In this document: in pieces, positions 25,168 to 35,553 of the stretch
Numbering within the stretch: the stretch's first letter is position 1
Layout of the letters: each line of letters opens with the position of its first letter
Origin: Bacillota bacterium
GTDB lineage: Bacteria > Bacillota_I > Bacilli_A > Erysipelotrichales > Erysipelotrichaceae
DNA length: 36,662 nt
Assembly (NCBI GenBank): GCA_023249475.1
Contig: JAHFCO010000024.1
Coordinates: 1-36,662, forward strand
Reading direction: 5' to 3'
The notes under the pieces: model-generated
Seen by the model: only the letters and a program-made list of their open reading frames with translations
Databases searched by the model: none
Told to the model about the DNA's origin: nothing
Program-made: the position numbers and the translations under genes

Positions 25168-25968
25168 ATGGGTCAAAAAGTTAGTCCGGTAGGGTTCCGC
25201 ATCGGCATTATCCGCGATTGGGAATCCCGTTGGTACGCCGAAAAAGAATACGGTACCCTTCTTCTGGAAGATATCAAAATCCGCGAATACATCTTTAAGA
25301 ATCTGAAAGCCGCCAATGTTTCCCGCGTCGAAATCGAACGTTCGAAGAACCGCGTCGAAGTCTTGGTACGTGCCGCCCGTCCTGCCGTCATCATCGGTCA
25401 GGAAGGCGCCGTCGCCAAAACCGTGAAAGCGGCGTTGGAAAAACTTACGGTCGGAAAGACCGTCCACCTGCGTGTGTTGGAAATCGCCAACCCGGACCTG
25501 GACGCCACCATCGTCGCCCGTAAAATCGCCGAACAGCTCGAACAACGCGCTTCGTTCCGTACGGCGCAGAAGAAAGCCATCCAAGCCACCATGCGTGCAG
25601 GCGCCAAGGGAATCAAAACCATGGTCTCCGGCCGTTTGGGAGGCAACGATATCGCTCGTTCCGAAGGCTATGCCGAGGGCATCGTTCCTCTACATACGCT
25701 GCGTTCCGACATCGATTTCTCGGTGTGTGAAGCCGCGACGACCTACGGACGTCTGGGTGTAAAGGTTTGGATCTGCCGCGGCGAAGTCTTGCCGGGACAA
25801 ATGGTCAAAGAACCCGAAGCGCCGAAAAACACCGGTTTCGACCGCGACAAGAAACGTCGCGACAACCGTGGGGATCGCCCCGCAGCCGCCAATCGTGATC
25901 GCCGTCCGCGCACCGAAACCGCAGCCGCTCCTGCGACACCCGCCACTGAAGTAGAAGGAGGGAAGTAG
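25168..25968 (+). CDS. rpsC: Ribosomal protein S3 with long tail
   Basis: A 266-residue S3 at the mRNA entry site. The N-terminal [20 protein letters not shown], the KH-type segment around [11 protein letters not shown] and the [14 protein letters not shown] block are conserved. After about residue 220 a charged, low-complexity tail rich in Arg, Asp, Ala and Pro is added; Bacillus S3 lacks it. The start at 25168 follows AGGAGG; upstream in-frame codons lie inside rplV. The gap to rplP is 5 bases. Confidence 0.97.
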   Translation: MGQKVSPVGFRIGIIRDWESRWYAEKEYGTLLLEDIKIREYIFKNLKAANVSRVEIERSKNRVEVLVRAARPAVIIGQEGAVAKTVKAALEKLTVGKTVHLRVLEIANPDLDATIVARKIAEQLEQRASFRTAQKKAIQATMRAGAKGIKTMVSGRLGGNDIARSEGYAEGIVPLHTLRSDIDFSVCEAATTYGRLGVKVWICRGEVLPGQMVKEPEAPKNTGFDRDKKRRDNRGDRPAAANRDRRPRTETAAAPATPATEVEGGK

Positions 25969-25973
25969 TCATC

Positions 25974-26390
25974 ATGTTAATGCCGAATCGTACGAAGTAC
26001 AGAAGACCTCACCGTGTGAGCTACGAAGGTCGCGCTAAAGCCGGCCGCTCCATCGTCTTCGGTGAATACGGTCTGGTCGCCGAATCCGGCGCCTACGTCA
26101 GCAACCGACAAATCGAATCCGCCCGTATCGCGATGACCCGTCATATGCGCCGCGGCGGCAACGTTTGGATTAAGATTTTCCCGCACATGGCGATCACGAG
26201 GAAGCCGCTCGAAGTCCGCATGGGTTCCGGTAAAGGGGCTCCTGAAGGATGGGTAGCCGTCGTTTCCCCGGGCCGCATCATGTTTGAAATCGGCGGGGTC
26301 GACGAAGAAACGGCGCGCGAAGCGTTCCGTCTCGCCGGCCACAAACTGCCGGTCAAGACTCGTTTCGTTAGAAAAGGTGAGGAGGAATAG
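25974..26390 (+). CDS. rplP: Ribosomal protein L16
   Basis: A 138-residue L16 that helps position A-site tRNA. The start is set by the family-typical [22 protein letters not shown] lies about 12 bases upstream within the end of rps[18 protein letters not shown] and the [19 protein letters not shown] block are intact. rpmC starts 2 bases after the stop. Confidence 0.98.
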   Translation: MLMPNRTKYRRPHRVSYEGRAKAGRSIVFGEYGLVAESGAYVSNRQIESARIAMTRHMRRGGNVWIKIFPHMAITRKPLEVRMGSGKGAPEGWVAVVSPGRIMFEIGGVDEETAREAFRLAGHKLPVKTRFVRKGEEE

Positions 26391-26392
26391 TC

Positions 26393-26590
26393 ATGAAAAA
26401 CGATCTACGTGAAAAAAGCAATGCTGAATTGCTGAAGCAAGTCGACACGCTCAAAGAAGAACTGTTCACCCTCCGTTTCCAACAGGCGACGGGGCAATTG
26501 TCCAGTCCGGCGCGTATGCGTGAAGTCCGCAAGACCATCGCCCGTATCAAAACCGTTCTCACCGAGCGCACGCTCGGCGAGCGTAAATAG
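26393..26590 (+). CDS. rpmC: Ribosomal protein L29
   Basis: A 65-residue L29, a two-helix protein near the tunnel exit. The [20 protein letters not shown] helix and the C-terminal [13 protein letters not shown] helix are typical. GAGGAGG inside rplP provides the ribosome site. rpsQ follows after 13 bases. Confidence 0.97.
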   Translation: MKNDLREKSNAELLKQVDTLKEELFTLRFQQATGQLSSPARMREVRKTIARIKTVLTERTLGERK

Positions 26591-26603
26591 GAGGTTGACA
26601 GTA

Positions 26604-26864
26604 ATGGAAAGAACAAGTCGCAAAGTATACCGCGGTACCGTGATCTCCGATAAAATGGAAAAAACGATCGTCGTCGAAGTCTCGACCTCGAAACGTCATC
26701 CGTTATACGGCAAACGCGTAAAGTATTCGAAGAGTTTCAAGGCGCACGACGAGTTGAACGAAGCCAAAACGGGTGATGTAGTGGAAATCATGGAAACCCG
26801 TCCGCTCTCCGCAACGAAGCGTTTCCGCTTAGTCAAAGTTATCGAAAAGGCCGTTGTGCTTTAG
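26604..26864 (+). CDS. rpsQ: Ribosomal protein S17
   Basis: An 86-residue S17, an OB-fold primary binder of 16S r[21 protein letters not shown] and the [19 protein letters not shown] block are conserved. The ATG at 26604 follows GGAGGT; the frame is open further upstream only within rpmC. Confidence 0.98.
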   Translation: MERTSRKVYRGTVISDKMEKTIVVEVSTSKRHPLYGKRVKYSKSFKAHDELNEAKTGDVVEIMETRPLSATKRFRLVKVIEKAVVL

Positions 26865-26882
26865 ACCGGAGGATGAACATTC

Positions 26883-27251
26883 ATGATCCAAAATGAAAGT
26901 AGATGCCGGGTAGCCGATAATACCGGCGCTAAAGAAGTCCTGGTCATTCGCTGCTTGGGTGGTAGCCGTCGCCGTTATTCCAATATCGGGGATATCGTCG
27001 TCTGCACCGTCAAAGAAGCGACACCGGGCGGAACCGTCAAGAAGGGTGAAGTCGTCAAGGCTGTCATCGTTCGCACTGTCCGCGGCGTACGCCGTGACAA
27101 CGGAACCTACATCAAATTTGACGACAATGCCGTCGTCATCATCAAAGACGACAACACGCCGAAAGGGACCCGTATCTTCGGCCCCGTGGCGAGAGAGCTC
27201 CGCGACAAGGATTTCATGAAAATCGTATCCTTAGCGCCGGAAGTCCTGTAG
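26883..27251 (+). CDS. rplN: Ribosomal protein L14
   Basis: A 122-residue L14 of standard length, at the subunit interface. [19 protein letters not shown], the [13 protein letters not shown] block and the C-terminal [12 protein letters not shown] are nearly invariant. GGAGGAT lies 8 bases before the ATG. First gene of what is the spc operon in other bacteria, but cotranscribed here. Confidence 0.98.
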   Translation: MIQNESRCRVADNTGAKEVLVIRCLGGSRRRYSNIGDIVVCTVKEATPGGTVKKGEVVKAVIVRTVRGVRRDNGTYIKFDDNAVVIIKDDNTPKGTRIFGPVARELRDKDFMKIVSLAPEVL

Positions 27252-27261
27252 GGAGGTAGAC

Positions 27262-27570
27262 ATGAAGATCAAAAAAGGCGATAAAGTCAAAGTCATTACC
27301 GGGAGTTCCAAAGGAACGATCGGAGAAGTCTTAAAGGCGTTCCCGAAAGACGAAAAAGTGCTCATCGAAGGAGTCAACCTGGTCAAGAAGCATTTGAAAC
27401 CGACCCAGGCCAATCCGGACGGAGGCATCGTCGAAAAGGAAGCCCCGATCCACGTATCCAACGTCGCGATCTACGACGCGAAAGCGAAGAAGGCGGGACG
27501 TGTCGGGTATAAGGTCGAAAAAGGCAAGAAAGTCCGTATCATCAAACAAACGGGCGCCGTTGTGAAATAA
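27262..27570 (+). CDS. rplX: Ribosomal protein L24
   Basis: A 102-residue L24, an assembly initiator of the 50S subunit. The KOW motif [19 protein letters not shown] is at the N-terminus, followed by [27 protein letters not shown] precedes the ATG. The gap to rplE is 15 bases with AAGGAGG. Confidence 0.98.
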   Translation: MKIKKGDKVKVITGSSKGTIGEVLKAFPKDEKVLIEGVNLVKKHLKPTQANPDGGIVEKEAPIHVSNVAIYDAKAKKAGRVGYKVEKGKKVRIIKQTGAVVK

Positions 27571-27585
27571 AGGAGGAACAGCAAC

Positions 27586-28128
27586 ATGAATCGGCTCAAC
27601 GAAAAATATGTAAATACAGTCGTACCCGCGTTGGTGAAGCAGTTCAACTACTCCTCCGTCATGCAGGCACCGAAAGTCTTGAAGGTTGTTGTCAACATGG
27701 GGGTCGGCGACGCGATCGCCAATGCGAAAGCGTTGGAAGAAGCGGTTTCCGAAATGACCCAGTTGACCGGCCAAAAACCCGTCATCACGAAAGCCAAGAA
27801 ATCCATCGCGAACTTCAAACTCCGCGAAGGGATGTCGATCGGCTGCAAAGTCACCTTGCGTGGCGAAAAAATGTATGAATTCCTCGATAAGTTGGTGAAT
27901 GTCGCCCTACCGCGCGTTCGCGACTTCCGCGGTGTCAGTATCAACGCCTTCGACGGCCGCGGCAACTACACCCTGGGCGTCAAGGAACAATTGATTTTCC
28001 CCGAAATCAACTTCGACAAAGTCAATAAAGTACGCGGGATGGACATCGTCATCGTCACATCGGCCAACACCGATGAAGAAGGACGCGCATTGCTGAAAGA
28101 ACTCGGCATGCCGTTCGAGAAGAAATAG
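27586..28128 (+). CDS. rplE: Ribosomal protein L5
   Basis: A 180-residue L5, part of the 5S RNP in the central protuberance. The [20 protein letters not shown] block, [18 protein letters not shown] and [20 protein letters not shown] are conserved. AAGGAGG is 8 bases before the start; rpsN follows after 12 bases. Confidence 0.98.
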   Translation: MNRLNEKYVNTVVPALVKQFNYSSVMQAPKVLKVVVNMGVGDAIANAKALEEAVSEMTQLTGQKPVITKAKKSIANFKLREGMSIGCKVTLRGEKMYEFLDKLVNVALPRVRDFRGVSINAFDGRGNYTLGVKEQLIFPEINFDKVNKVRGMDIVIVTSANTDEEGRALLKELGMPFEKK

Positions 28129-28140
28129 GAGGACAAGAAC

Positions 28141-28326
28141 ATGGCAAAAACATCTCTGATCGTCAAATCGAAACGTCCTCAAAAATTTCAAGTGCGTGCC
28201 TACACCCGCTGCGAACGCTGCGGACGTCCCCACGCTGTATTGCAAAAGTACAAACTCTGCCGTATTTGCTTCCGTGAGTTGGCTTACAAAGGCCAGATCC
28301 CGGGTGTGAAAAAGGCGAGTTGGTAA
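28141..28326 (+). CDS. rpsN: Ribosomal protein S14, zinc-binding type
   Basis: A 61-residue S14 of the short type-Z form with four zinc ligands in CERCGRPHA and LCRICFREL. The longer zinc-free form is missing from this locus. The type-Z protein at this position between rplE and rpsH is usual for Bacillota. AGGAGG precedes the ATG. Confidence 0.98.
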   Translation: MAKTSLIVKSKRPQKFQVRAYTRCERCGRPHAVLQKYKLCRICFRELAYKGQIPGVKKASW

Positions 28327-28341
28327 GGAGGAACATACGTC

Positions 28342-28740
28342 ATGATGATTACGACCGATCCCATTGCGGATATGCTGACACGTATTCGTAACGCCGTCAA
28401 CGTGCGTCACGAAACCGTCGAAGTTCCGTCAAGTAAGGAAAAATTAGAAATCGCCCGAATCTTAAAAGAAGAAGGCTTCATCACGGGGTTCGAAGTGAGC
28501 GGCGACTTGGCGAAAGTCATCACCATCACCTTGAAGTACGGTGAAAACAAAGAAAAAGTCGTCAGTGGTTTGAAACGCATCTCGAAACCGGGATTGCGCG
28601 TGTACGTCGAAGTCGACCGTCTCCCGCGCGTCCTTAACGGTCTAGGCATTGCGATCATCTCCACCAGCCACGGTCTGTTGACCGACAAACAAGCCAGAAA
28701 ACAAAATGTCGGCGGCGAAGTGCTCGCCTACATCTGGTAA
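28342..28740 (+). CDS. rpsH: Ribosomal protein S8
   Basis: A 132-residue S8, a primary 16S binder; in E. coli it represses the spc operon. [15 protein letters not shown] at the N-terminus and [21 protein letters not shown] near the C-terminus are typical (the latter read in parts). Two adjacent ATG codons (28342 and 28345) are possible; the first has better spacing to GGAGG at 28327-28331. Confidence 0.97.
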   Translation: MMITTDPIADMLTRIRNAVNVRHETVEVPSSKEKLEIARILKEEGFITGFEVSGDLAKVITITLKYGENKEKVVSGLKRISKPGLRVYVEVDRLPRVLNGLGIAIISTSHGLLTDKQARKQNVGGEVLAYIW

Positions 28741-28758
28741 GACACGGAGGAATGAAAA

Positions 28759-29304
28759 ATGTCACGCATCGGAAATAAATCGATTACCATTCCCGCCGGC
28801 ATTGAAGTCACGATCGCCCAAGGGAATGAGGTGACTGTCAAAGGACCCAAAGGGGAACTGAAACGCGTTTTCAGCCCGCTCATGAAAATCGAGCTGAACG
28901 ACGGTATCCTGACTGTCGCGCGCCCCAATGAAGAAAAACACACCAAACAATTGCATGGTACGACCCGCGCACTCATCGCCAACATGATCGAAGGAGTCCA
29001 TAACGGATTCAAGCGTTCGTTGGAACTGGTCGGTATCGGGTATCGTGCCAACATCGTCGGGACGAAGCTAACCATCAACATCGGTTACTCTCACCCGGTC
29101 ATCTTCGAAGTCGAGGAAGGCATCAAGATCGAATGTCCCACCAACGCCGAAATCGTCGTCTCGGGCATCGACAAGCAACGTGTCGGGGAATGGGCGGCCA
29201 ATATCCGCGCAGTCCGCAAACCCGAACCGTACCTCGGCAAAGGAATCAAGTATAAAGGTGAAATCATCCGCCGTAAAGAAGGAAAAACGGCAGGTAAGAA
29301 ATAA
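28759..29304 (+). CDS. rplF: Ribosomal protein L6
   Basis: A 181-residue L6 near the sarcin-ricin loop. [17 protein letters not shown], the KGPKGELKR block and the C-terminal [20 protein letters not shown] signature are present. GGAGGAAT precedes the start. rplR follows after 21 bases. Confidence 0.98.
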   Translation: MSRIGNKSITIPAGIEVTIAQGNEVTVKGPKGELKRVFSPLMKIELNDGILTVARPNEEKHTKQLHGTTRALIANMIEGVHNGFKRSLELVGIGYRANIVGTKLTINIGYSHPVIFEVEEGIKIECPTNAEIVVSGIDKQRVGEWAANIRAVRKPEPYLGKGIKYKGEIIRRKEGKTAGKK

Positions 29305-29325
29305 CGGAAAGGAGAAACTGAACAC

Positions 29326-29682
29326 ATGCTTAAGAAAATTTCGAAGAATGTTGAACGTCAACGTCGTCATGCGCGCGTTCGCACCAAGGTTACAGGTACT
29401 CCGGAACGTCCTCGCCTGAACGTATTCCGTTCCAACGCGCATATCCATGCGCAACTGATCGATGATGTCGCGGGTGTAACGCTCGCAGCGGCAAGTTCCG
29501 TGGAAATGAAATTGGAAAAAGGTGGAAACATCGACGCGGCGAAAGCGGTCGGTGCGGAAATCGCCAAACGTGGCCTCGAAGCGCAGATCAGTGAAGTCGT
29601 ATTCGACCGTGGCGGTTATCTCTATCACGGACGCGTCAAGGCACTGGCTGAAGCAGCCAGAGAAGCCGGACTGAAATTCTAG
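29326..29682 (+). CDS. rplR: Ribosomal protein L18
   Basis: A 118-residue L18 that carries 5S rRNA into the 50S subunit with L5. [20 protein letters not shown] and the [20 protein letters not shown] signature are conserved. AAAGGAG precedes the ATG; rpsE begins 8 bases after the stop. Confidence 0.98.
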   Translation: MLKKISKNVERQRRHARVRTKVTGTPERPRLNVFRSNAHIHAQLIDDVAGVTLAAASSVEMKLEKGGNIDAAKAVGAEIAKRGLEAQISEVVFDRGGYLYHGRVKALAEAAREAGLKF

Positions 29683-29690
29683 GAGGCACC

Positions 29691-30212
29691 ATGGAACAAC
29701 AACAACAACGCAGACCTAGACGGTTTGAAAAAGAAGCGAAAGAATTCGAAGAACGCGTAGTCACGATTAACCGTGTCACGAAAGTCGTCAAGGGCGGACG
29801 TCGTTTCCGTTTCGCCGCATTGGTCGTCATCGGGGATAAAAAAGGCCGTGTCGGTTTTGGTACCGGCAAAGCCAACGAAGTCCCAGATGCGATTAAGAAG
29901 GCGATCGAAGACGCCAAGAAGAATCTCGTCCGTATCCCGATCGTCGGAACCACCATTCCGCACATGATCGTCGGAAACTACGGCGCAGGATCCGTCCTGC
30001 TTCGTCCGGCGACCGAAGGTACCGGCGTTATCGCCGGCGGTCCGGTCCGTGCCGTGCTTGAATTAGCCGGTGTCGGAGACATCTTGACGAAATGCTTGGG
30101 ATCCCGTACCCCGATCAATATGGTACGTTCGACGATGGCGGCTCTCACGAGTCTGAAAACCGTCGAGCAAGTTGCCCGTCTGCGCGAAATCAAACGCGAA
30201 GACGTGCGCTAA
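29691..30212 (+). CDS. rpsE: Ribosomal protein S5
   Basis: A 173-residue S5 involved in decoding fidelity and mRNA helicase activity. Both signature regions, [20 protein letters not shown] and [19 protein letters not shown], are intact. AGGAGG lies 5 bases before the ATG. rpmD, expected next, is absent: rplO begins 15 bases after the stop. Confidence 0.98.
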   Translation: MEQQQQRRPRRFEKEAKEFEERVVTINRVTKVVKGGRRFRFAALVVIGDKKGRVGFGTGKANEVPDAIKKAIEDAKKNLVRIPIVGTTIPHMIVGNYGAGSVLLRPATEGTGVIAGGPVRAVLELAGVGDILTKCLGSRTPINMVRSTMAALTSLKTVEQVARLREIKREDVR

Positions 30213-30227
30213 GGGGAGGAAACAACC

Positions 30228-30671
30228 ATGAAACTACATGAATTGCATTATACCGAAGGAGCCCGCAAAGGAAGCGTAAAACGCCTCGGACGCGGACAAG
30301 GTTCGGGTACAGGGAAAACGGCCGGTAAAGGTCACAAAGGTCAAAACGCACGTACCGGAGGCGGAGTCGCCCTCGGATTCGAAGGCGGACAGACCCCCTT
30401 ATTCCGTCGTTTACCGAAACGCGGATTCACCAACTTTACACGCGTCGAGTACGCCATCGTCAATGTCGGCACGCTCAACTGCTTCGAAGAGGGTACGGAG
30501 ATCACTCCGGAACTCCTGATCGAAACGGGACTCGTACGTAAAGAGTTGAACGGAATTAAAATCCTCGGCGTCGGAGCCTTGGAAAAGAAACTGGTCGTCA
30601 AAGCCCATAAGTTCTCCAAGTCCGCCGTCACCTTGATCGAACAAGCAGGCGGCAAAGTCGAGGTGATCTAA
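30228..30671 (+). CDS. rplO: Ribosomal protein L15
   Basis: A 147-residue L15, a late 50S assembly protein. [19 protein letters not shown], the [10 protein letters not shown] block and the C-terminal VEVI end are typical. GGGGAGG precedes the ATG. It directly follows rpsE, and secY starts one base after its stop. Confidence 0.98.
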   Translation: MKLHELHYTEGARKGSVKRLGRGQGSGTGKTAGKGHKGQNARTGGGVALGFEGGQTPLFRRLPKRGFTNFTRVEYAIVNVGTLNCFEEGTEITPELLIETGLVRKELNGIKILGVGALEKKLVVKAHKFSKSAVTLIEQAGGKVEVI

Positions 30672-30672
30672 C

Positions 30673-31965
30673 ATGATCAACACATTCATCAACTTGTTCA
30701 AGAGTAAAGAGATCCGTACAAAGATCTTCTTTACCTTGGGCATGTTGTTCATCTTCCGACTCGGAGCCGGTATCCCGGCGCCGATGGTTGACACCGCTGC
30801 CTTATTGGAAGGTGTCAGCGACGTTTCCGTCTTGGGTATCATGAACTTGCTTGGCGGTGGCGCACTCCAACGTTTCTCCATCTTCGCGATGGGCGTCGGA
30901 CCCTACATCACGGCCTCGATCATCGTCCAGCTTTTGGCGATGGATGTCATCCCTGCCTTAACGGAGATGCAGAAGTCGGGAGCTCAGGGAAGAAAACAAC
31001 TGGACAAGGTCACCCGTTACCTCGGCGTCGTCCTCGCCCTGTTCCAATCGTTTACGATGACCTACGCGTTCGATGTCAATTATGGCATCCTCAACGACGC
31101 GGGTTTCGCAACCTATTTGTACGTTTCCGTCGTCTTGGCGGCAGGGACCATGTTCCTGCTGTGGATCGCCGACCGCATCTCCGCCTATGGGATCGGCAAC
31201 GGCGTTTCCATCATCATCTTCGCCGGGATCGTTTCGAACATTCCCTTCCAGTTTTCTTCGGTTTTCAAAACCATGGTCGACACTTCAAGCAGCGCCGCCA
31301 TGTTCAACGGTTATCTGAATTTCGGCCTCTTCGTGTTGATGTACATCCTGATTATCGTGTTGGTCATCTTCATGTCGCAAGCCGTTCGTAAAATCCCGAT
31401 CCAATATACGTCAAGTAACATGGGGAAGGCGAAAAACGACATCACCTACCTGCCTTTGAAAATCAACTCCGCCAGCGTTATCCCGGTCATCTTCGCCTCC
31501 GCGGTCATGACCGCCCCGGCGACGGCCTTCAGTTTCTTCAGTGAGACGCAAGGCTTGTACAGCTGGTTCAGCGACATCTTCAACTTCCAGAAACCTCTGG
31601 GATTGACGATCTACGCGATCCTGATCATCCTGTTCACGTTCTTCTATACGAACCTGCAGGTCGATCCGGAAAAGATCGCCGAAAACCTCGGCAAACAGGG
31701 GACCTACATTCCGGGCATCCGTCCGGGATCGGAAACCAAATCCTATCTCAAGAAAGTCCTCAACCGTATTACGGTTCTGGGTGCCTTGTTCCTCACCTTC
31801 GTCGGTGTATTGCCCTACCTGCTGCCGATGATCTCCAACCTCCCCACCAGCATTTCCGTGGGCGGGACCGGAATCATCATCGTCGTCGGCGTCGCGCTTG
31901 AAACGATGAAGGATTTGGAAGGTCAGCTGACCCAACGTCAATACCGCGGGTTCGTGAATCGATAG
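30673..31965 (+). CDS. secY: Preprotein translocase subunit SecY
   Basis: A 430-residue integral membrane protein with the ten-helix layout of SecY, the channel of the Sec translocon. The RLGAGIPAPMVDT start of the plug region, the NLLGGGALQRFSIFAMGVGPYI loop (read in parts), and the last cytoplasmic loop with RPGSETKSYL and QLTQRQYRGF are recognised. It begins one base after rplO and its ribosome site (GAGGTG) lies in the end of rplO, so translation is coupled. The normal spc-operon position. Confidence 0.98.
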   Translation: MINTFINLFKSKEIRTKIFFTLGMLFIFRLGAGIPAPMVDTAALLEGVSDVSVLGIMNLLGGGALQRFSIFAMGVGPYITASIIVQLLAMDVIPALTEMQKSGAQGRKQLDKVTRYLGVVLALFQSFTMTYAFDVNYGILNDAGFATYLYVSVVLAAGTMFLLWIADRISAYGIGNGVSIIIFAGIVSNIPFQFSSVFKTMVDTSSSAAMFNGYLNFGLFVLMYILIIVLVIFMSQAVRKIPIQYTSSNMGKAKNDITYLPLKINSASVIPVIFASAVMTAPATAFSFFSETQGLYSWFSDIFNFQKPLGLTIYAILIILFTFFYTNLQVDPEKIAENLGKQGTYIPGIRPGSETKSYLKKVLNRITVLGALFLTFVGVLPYLLPMISNLPTSISVGGTGIIIVVGVALETMKDLEGQLTQRQYRGFVNR

Positions 31966-31975
31966 GAGGGAAGCG

Positions 31976-32626
31976 ATGAACATTCTGATTATGGGCGCCG
32001 CCGGCAGCGGAAAAGGAACCATGTCCAAGAAAATACTGGAACGTTACGACATTCCACACATTTCGACGGGCAACATGTTCCGTTCCGCCATCACCGAAGG
32101 CACCGAATTGGGTCGAAGCGCTAAACTCTATATGGACCAGGGTCACTTGGTCCCTGATGAAATCACGATCGCGATGGTTCGCGAACGTCTGAAAAAGGAT
32201 GATTGCCAACGGGGCTACCTGTTGGACGGATTCCCCCGTACCCTCGGGCAGGCGATCGCCTTCGAATGGATCTCCGCCGCCATCGGCAAGCCCGTCCAAG
32301 CCGTCATCAACCTGACGGTCAACCTGGACGACCTGGCCTCCCGCATCACGGGGCGCCGGCTCTGCCAGAAATGCGGCGCCATCTATCACATCACCCACCA
32401 ACCCCCAAAGGTCGACGGGATATGCGATGTCTGCGGCAACGGATTGATCCATCGTTCGGACGACACCATCGAGCAGTTGGCCGTACGCTTAAGAGAACAC
32501 GTCATCATGACAAGACCCGTCTTGGACCACTATCGCAATCTGAAACTTGTCTACAACGTCGACGCATCACGGGACATCGAAACCGTGTGGGCGGACGTGG
32601 ACAAGATTCTGGCGAACCTGCGATGA
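31976..32626 (+). CDS. adk: Adenylate kinase, zinc-LID type
   Basis: A 216-residue kinase that interconverts ATP + AMP and 2 ADP. The P-loop is GAAGSGKGT (7-15), and the AMP site shows STGNMFRSAI and LDGFPRT. The LID carries a four-Cys zinc site, CQKCGAIYH and CDVCGNG, as in Gram-positive bacteria. AGGAGGG precedes the start. The stop TGA overlaps the map start (ATGA), showing coupling and use of TGA as stop. Confidence 0.98.
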   Translation: MNILIMGAAGSGKGTMSKKILERYDIPHISTGNMFRSAITEGTELGRSAKLYMDQGHLVPDEITIAMVRERLKKDDCQRGYLLDGFPRTLGQAIAFEWISAAIGKPVQAVINLTVNLDDLASRITGRRLCQKCGAIYHITHQPPKVDGICDVCGNGLIHRSDDTIEQLAVRLREHVIMTRPVLDHYRNLKLVYNVDASRDIETVWADVDKILANLR

Positions 32627-33399
32627 TCAGCACGAAATCGCAGCGTGAGATCGAACTGATGCGCATTGCCGGGGAAATCGTCGCGAAAGCGCACGATGCC
32701 CTGATATCTTCCCTGAAACCCGGAATCACCACGCGCGACATCGACGCGATCGTCGAACGAGTGATCCGGGAGAACGGGGCGACGCCCTCGTTCAAGGGCT
32801 ACAACGGCTTTCCGGCCGCCGCATGCACATCGATCAATTCCACGCTTGTCCATGGAATCCCCGATTCCACCGTACTGAAGGACGGAGACATCATCTCAGT
32901 CGATATCGGCGCTTGTTTTAAAGGTTATCACGGCGACAGCGCCTGGACCTACGCCATCGGAAACGTATCGCCCGAAGCGCTGCATCTGATGGAAGTCACG
33001 AAGCAAAGTCTCTTTGAAGGCCTGAAGAAAGTCAAACCCGGGAATCGGATCTCGGACGTGTCCAACGCCATCGGCGAATACGTCTACGGTTTCGGTTACA
33101 CGGTGCCCTTCGAATATACCGGTCACGGCATCGGCGCGCAACTGCACGAAGATCCGTCCATCCCCAACTATGGGGAACCGGGTCGCGGCGCCCTCTTGAA
33201 AAAGGGGATGTGCCTGGCGATCGAACCGATGGTGCATATGGGGAAACCTTTCACCAGAGTGCTTAGCGACGACTGGACCGTGGTCACACGGGACGGTTCC
33301 CTCGCGGCACACTATGAACATACGGTCGTCGTAACCGACGACGGGTATGAAATCCTAACCGTTTTAAGAAACAAGGAGGATCACTCACAGAATGGGTAA
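32623..33399 (+). CDS. map: Methionine aminopeptidase type I
   Basis: A 258-residue enzyme that removes the initiator Met. Metal ligands are visible in [19 protein letters not shown] (two Asp), [12 protein letters not shown] (His), AIEPMV (Glu) and YEHTVVV (Glu). The start at 32623 overlaps the adk stop by 4 bases; in-frame codons upstream lie inside adk and are not part of the protein. It lacks an N-terminal zinc finger, as expected for this type. The infA start overlaps its end by 8 bases. Confidence 0.97.
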   Translation: MISTKSQREIELMRIAGEIVAKAHDALISSLKPGITTRDIDAIVERVIRENGATPSFKGYNGFPAAACTSINSTLVHGIPDSTVLKDGDIISVDIGACFKGYHGDSAWTYAIGNVSPEALHLMEVTKQSLFEGLKKVKPGNRISDVSNAIGEYVYGFGYTVPFEYTGHGIGAQLHEDPSIPNYGEPGRGALLKKGMCLAIEPMVHMGKPFTRVLSDDWTVVTRDGSLAAHYEHTVVVTDDGYEILTVLRNKEDHSQNG

Positions 33400-33610
33400 A
33401 CAAGACGTCATCGAAATCGACGGCATCGTGGAAGACACGCTTCCCAATGCCATGTTCAAGGTGAAGCTAGCCAACGGACACATGATCCTGGCCCACGTTT
33501 CCGGTAAAATCCGCATGCATTACATTCGCATTTTACCGGGTGACCGTGTCACCGTTGAGATTTCACCCTACGATCTAACACGTGGGCGCATAACATTCAG
33601 ACATAAATAA
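33392..33610 (+). CDS. infA: Translation initiation factor IF-1
   Basis: A 72-residue IF-1 of exact family length, an OB-fold that blocks the A site during initiation. [20 protein letters not shown] and the [19 protein letters not shown] block are typical. Its ATG lies 8 bases before the end of map, and the ribosome site AAGGAGG (33374-33380) is within map. Confidence 0.98.
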   Translation: MGKQDVIEIDGIVEDTLPNAMFKVKLANGHMILAHVSGKIRMHYIRILPGDRVTVEISPYDLTRGRITFRHK

Positions 33611-33630
33611 ATGTCATCAGGAGGAAACGC

Positions 33631-33744
33631 ATGAAAGTAAGACCGTCTGTCAAACCCATATGCGATAAGTGCCGCATCATTAAACGCAAAGGCCGCGTAA
33701 TGGTAATTTGTGAAAACCCGAAACACAAACAACGTCAAGGGTAA
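33631..33744 (+). CDS. rpmJ: Ribosomal protein L36
   Basis: A 37-residue L36, easily missed for its size. [20 protein letters not shown] followed by [17 protein letters not shown] gives the classic C-x2-C-x12-C-x4-H zinc ribbon. AGGAGG lies before the ATG. It stands in its usual place between infA and rpsM. Confidence 0.97.
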   Translation: MKVRPSVKPICDKCRIIKRKGRVMVICENPKHKQRQG

Positions 33745-33764
33745 TAAGGAGGTAACACAGAAAA

Positions 33765-34130
33765 ATGGCTCGTATTGCTGGAGTTGACATCCCGCGCGAC
33801 AAGCGCGTAGTGGTGTCCCTAACCTACGTATACGGAATTGGTCGCACCATTTCCGAACAAATCTTAGCAACCTGCGGAATCAGCGAAGACCTCCGTGTCA
33901 AGGATCTATCCGAAGACCAAGTCAACGCCATCCGTAAAGAAGTCGACAAAATCAAAGTCGAAGGCGATCTTCGTCGTGAAGTCAACCTGAACATCAAGCG
34001 ATTGATGGAAATCGGGAGCTACCGTGGAAGCCGTCATCGTAAAGGATTACCGGTTCGCGGTCAACGTTCGAAAACGAACGCGCGTACCAGAAAAGGTCCG
34101 CGCCGCACTGTCGCGAACAAGAAGAAATAG
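33765..34130 (+). CDS. rpsM: Ribosomal protein S13
   Basis: A 121-residue S13 in the 30S head forming the inter-subunit bridge. [20 protein letters not shown] and the C-terminal [18 protein letters not shown] are conserved. AAGGAGG is 11 bases before the start. rpsK follows after 17 bases. Confidence 0.98.
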   Translation: MARIAGVDIPRDKRVVVSLTYVYGIGRTISEQILATCGISEDLRVKDLSEDQVNAIRKEVDKIKVEGDLRREVNLNIKRLMEIGSYRGSRHRKGLPVRGQRSKTNARTRKGPRRTVANKKK

Positions 34131-34147
34131 GGTAGGAGGAACGAAAC

Positions 34148-34549
34148 ATGGCAAAAGTAGCAGCTACGAAAGCAGCAAGCCGCAAACGTCGCGTTCGTAA
34201 GAACGTTGCCCGCGGTATCGCGCATATCCACTCCACCTTCAACAACACGATCGTCACCATCACGGATGAAAAAGGAAATGTCATTTCCTGGTCTTCCGCC
34301 GGTGCCCTCGGATACAAAGGTTCCAGAAAGTCTACGCCGTTCGCGGCGCAGCTCGCCGCCGAAGCAGCCGCGAAAGCCGCTGTCGACCACGGTATGAAGA
34401 CCGTCGAAGTCAACGTCAAAGGTCCGGGTCCCGGACGCGAAGCCGCGGTACGCTCCTTGCAGACCGCCGGTCTTGAAATCAACGTCATCAACGACGTGAC
34501 GCCGATTCCGCACAACGGATGCCGTCCGCCGAAACGGCCCCGTGGTTAA
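34148..34549 (+). CDS. rpsK: Ribosomal protein S11
   Basis: A 133-residue S11 on the 30S platform. The [19 protein letters not shown] block, the [14 protein letters not shown] block and the [15 protein letters not shown] end are nearly invariant. AGGAGG precedes the ATG. rpsD, found next in some bacteria, is absent here, as usual in Bacillota. Confidence 0.98.
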   Translation: MAKVAATKAASRKRRVRKNVARGIAHIHSTFNNTIVTITDEKGNVISWSSAGALGYKGSRKSTPFAAQLAAEAAAKAAVDHGMKTVEVNVKGPGPGREAAVRSLQTAGLEINVINDVTPIPHNGCRPPKRPRG

Positions 34550-34573
34550 ACTAACGGTGAGGAGGGCTATTTA

Positions 34574-35533
34574 ATGCAAAAATTCGAACGCGCCAATTTC
34601 GAAGTCAAAGAATACATCGAATCCGACCATTACGGGAAGTTCGTCATCGAACCGCTCGAACGTGGATTCGGGACGACGATTGGTAACGCTTTAAGAAGGG
34701 TTTTACTCTCCTCTCTACCGGGTGCTGCCGTATATTCGATCAAGATCGACGGCGTTTATCATGAATTCACTTCCATTCCCGGCGTTGAAGAAGATGTCAC
34801 GACCATCGTCTTGAATATCAAAGACCTGATCATGACGATTTCCGACGATGATGCCTATACCCTGCGGATTTCCGCCAAGGGTCCCAAGGTCGTCACCGCC
34901 GCGGACATCGAATGCCCGACGAATGTGGAAATCCTAAACAAAGACTTGGTCATCGCGACGCTTGAACAGGGCGGTGTCCTTGAAATGGAAATGAAAGCCC
35001 GTAATGGACGGGGTTATGTCAGTGCGGATGCGAATAAATCCTTGTATCAAGGATCTTCGCAAGGCATCGGCACCATCTATACGGACTCCATCTACACACC
35101 CGTAGAACGTATTTCGTACAACGTCGAACCGACCCGTGTCGGACAAGACCTGAAATACGACAAAGTCATATTTGAAATCTGGACCGATGGATCCATCACC
35201 CCGCAAACCTCGTTGGCGTTGGGTGCCAAGATCCTCATCGACCACCTCGAATTGTTCACGGAAATCTCCGACAACGTCAATGACCTCGATTCGGTCATGA
35301 AGGACGCCAACGGTGAAATCGTCAACAAGGGCTTGGTCATGATGATCGAAGACCTGGATCTCTCTGTGCGTTCCTACAACTGTTTGAAACGTGCCGGTAT
35401 CCAGACGGTCGAAGAGCTGACCCAACGTTCGGAAGACGAAATGATGCGTGTTCGGAATCTGGGTAAGAAATCCTTGAAAGAAGTCAAAGACAAACTGTTC
35501 GAGCTGGGTCTTGGCTTCAAATCCTACGAATAA
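34574..35533 (+). CDS. rpoA: RNA polymerase alpha subunit
   Basis: A 319-residue alpha subunit. The N-terminal dimerisation domain shows [20 protein letters not shown] and [10 protein letters not shown] (about 25-56); the C-terminal domain (about 255-319) with [19 protein letters not shown] and [15 protein letters not shown] contacts UP elements and activators. An intact C-terminal domain means promoter upstream elements can be read. GAGGAGG precedes the ATG. Confidence 0.98.
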   Translation: MQKFERANFEVKEYIESDHYGKFVIEPLERGFGTTIGNALRRVLLSSLPGAAVYSIKIDGVYHEFTSIPGVEEDVTTIVLNIKDLIMTISDDDAYTLRISAKGPKVVTAADIECPTNVEILNKDLVIATLEQGGVLEMEMKARNGRGYVSADANKSLYQGSSQGIGTIYTDSIYTPVERISYNVEPTRVGQDLKYDKVIFEIWTDGSITPQTSLALGAKILIDHLELFTEISDNVNDLDSVMKDANGEIVNKGLVMMIEDLDLSVRSYNCLKRAGIQTVEELTQRSEDEMMRVRNLGKKSLKEVKDKLFELGLGFKSYE

Positions 35534-35553
35534 ACCTAAGGAGGAGAAGAACC

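Noticed and set aside
32203-32622. N-terminal extension of map by 140 codons
   Set aside because: It lies inside adk in another frame; the ATG overlapping the adk stop gives a normal-length enzyme.
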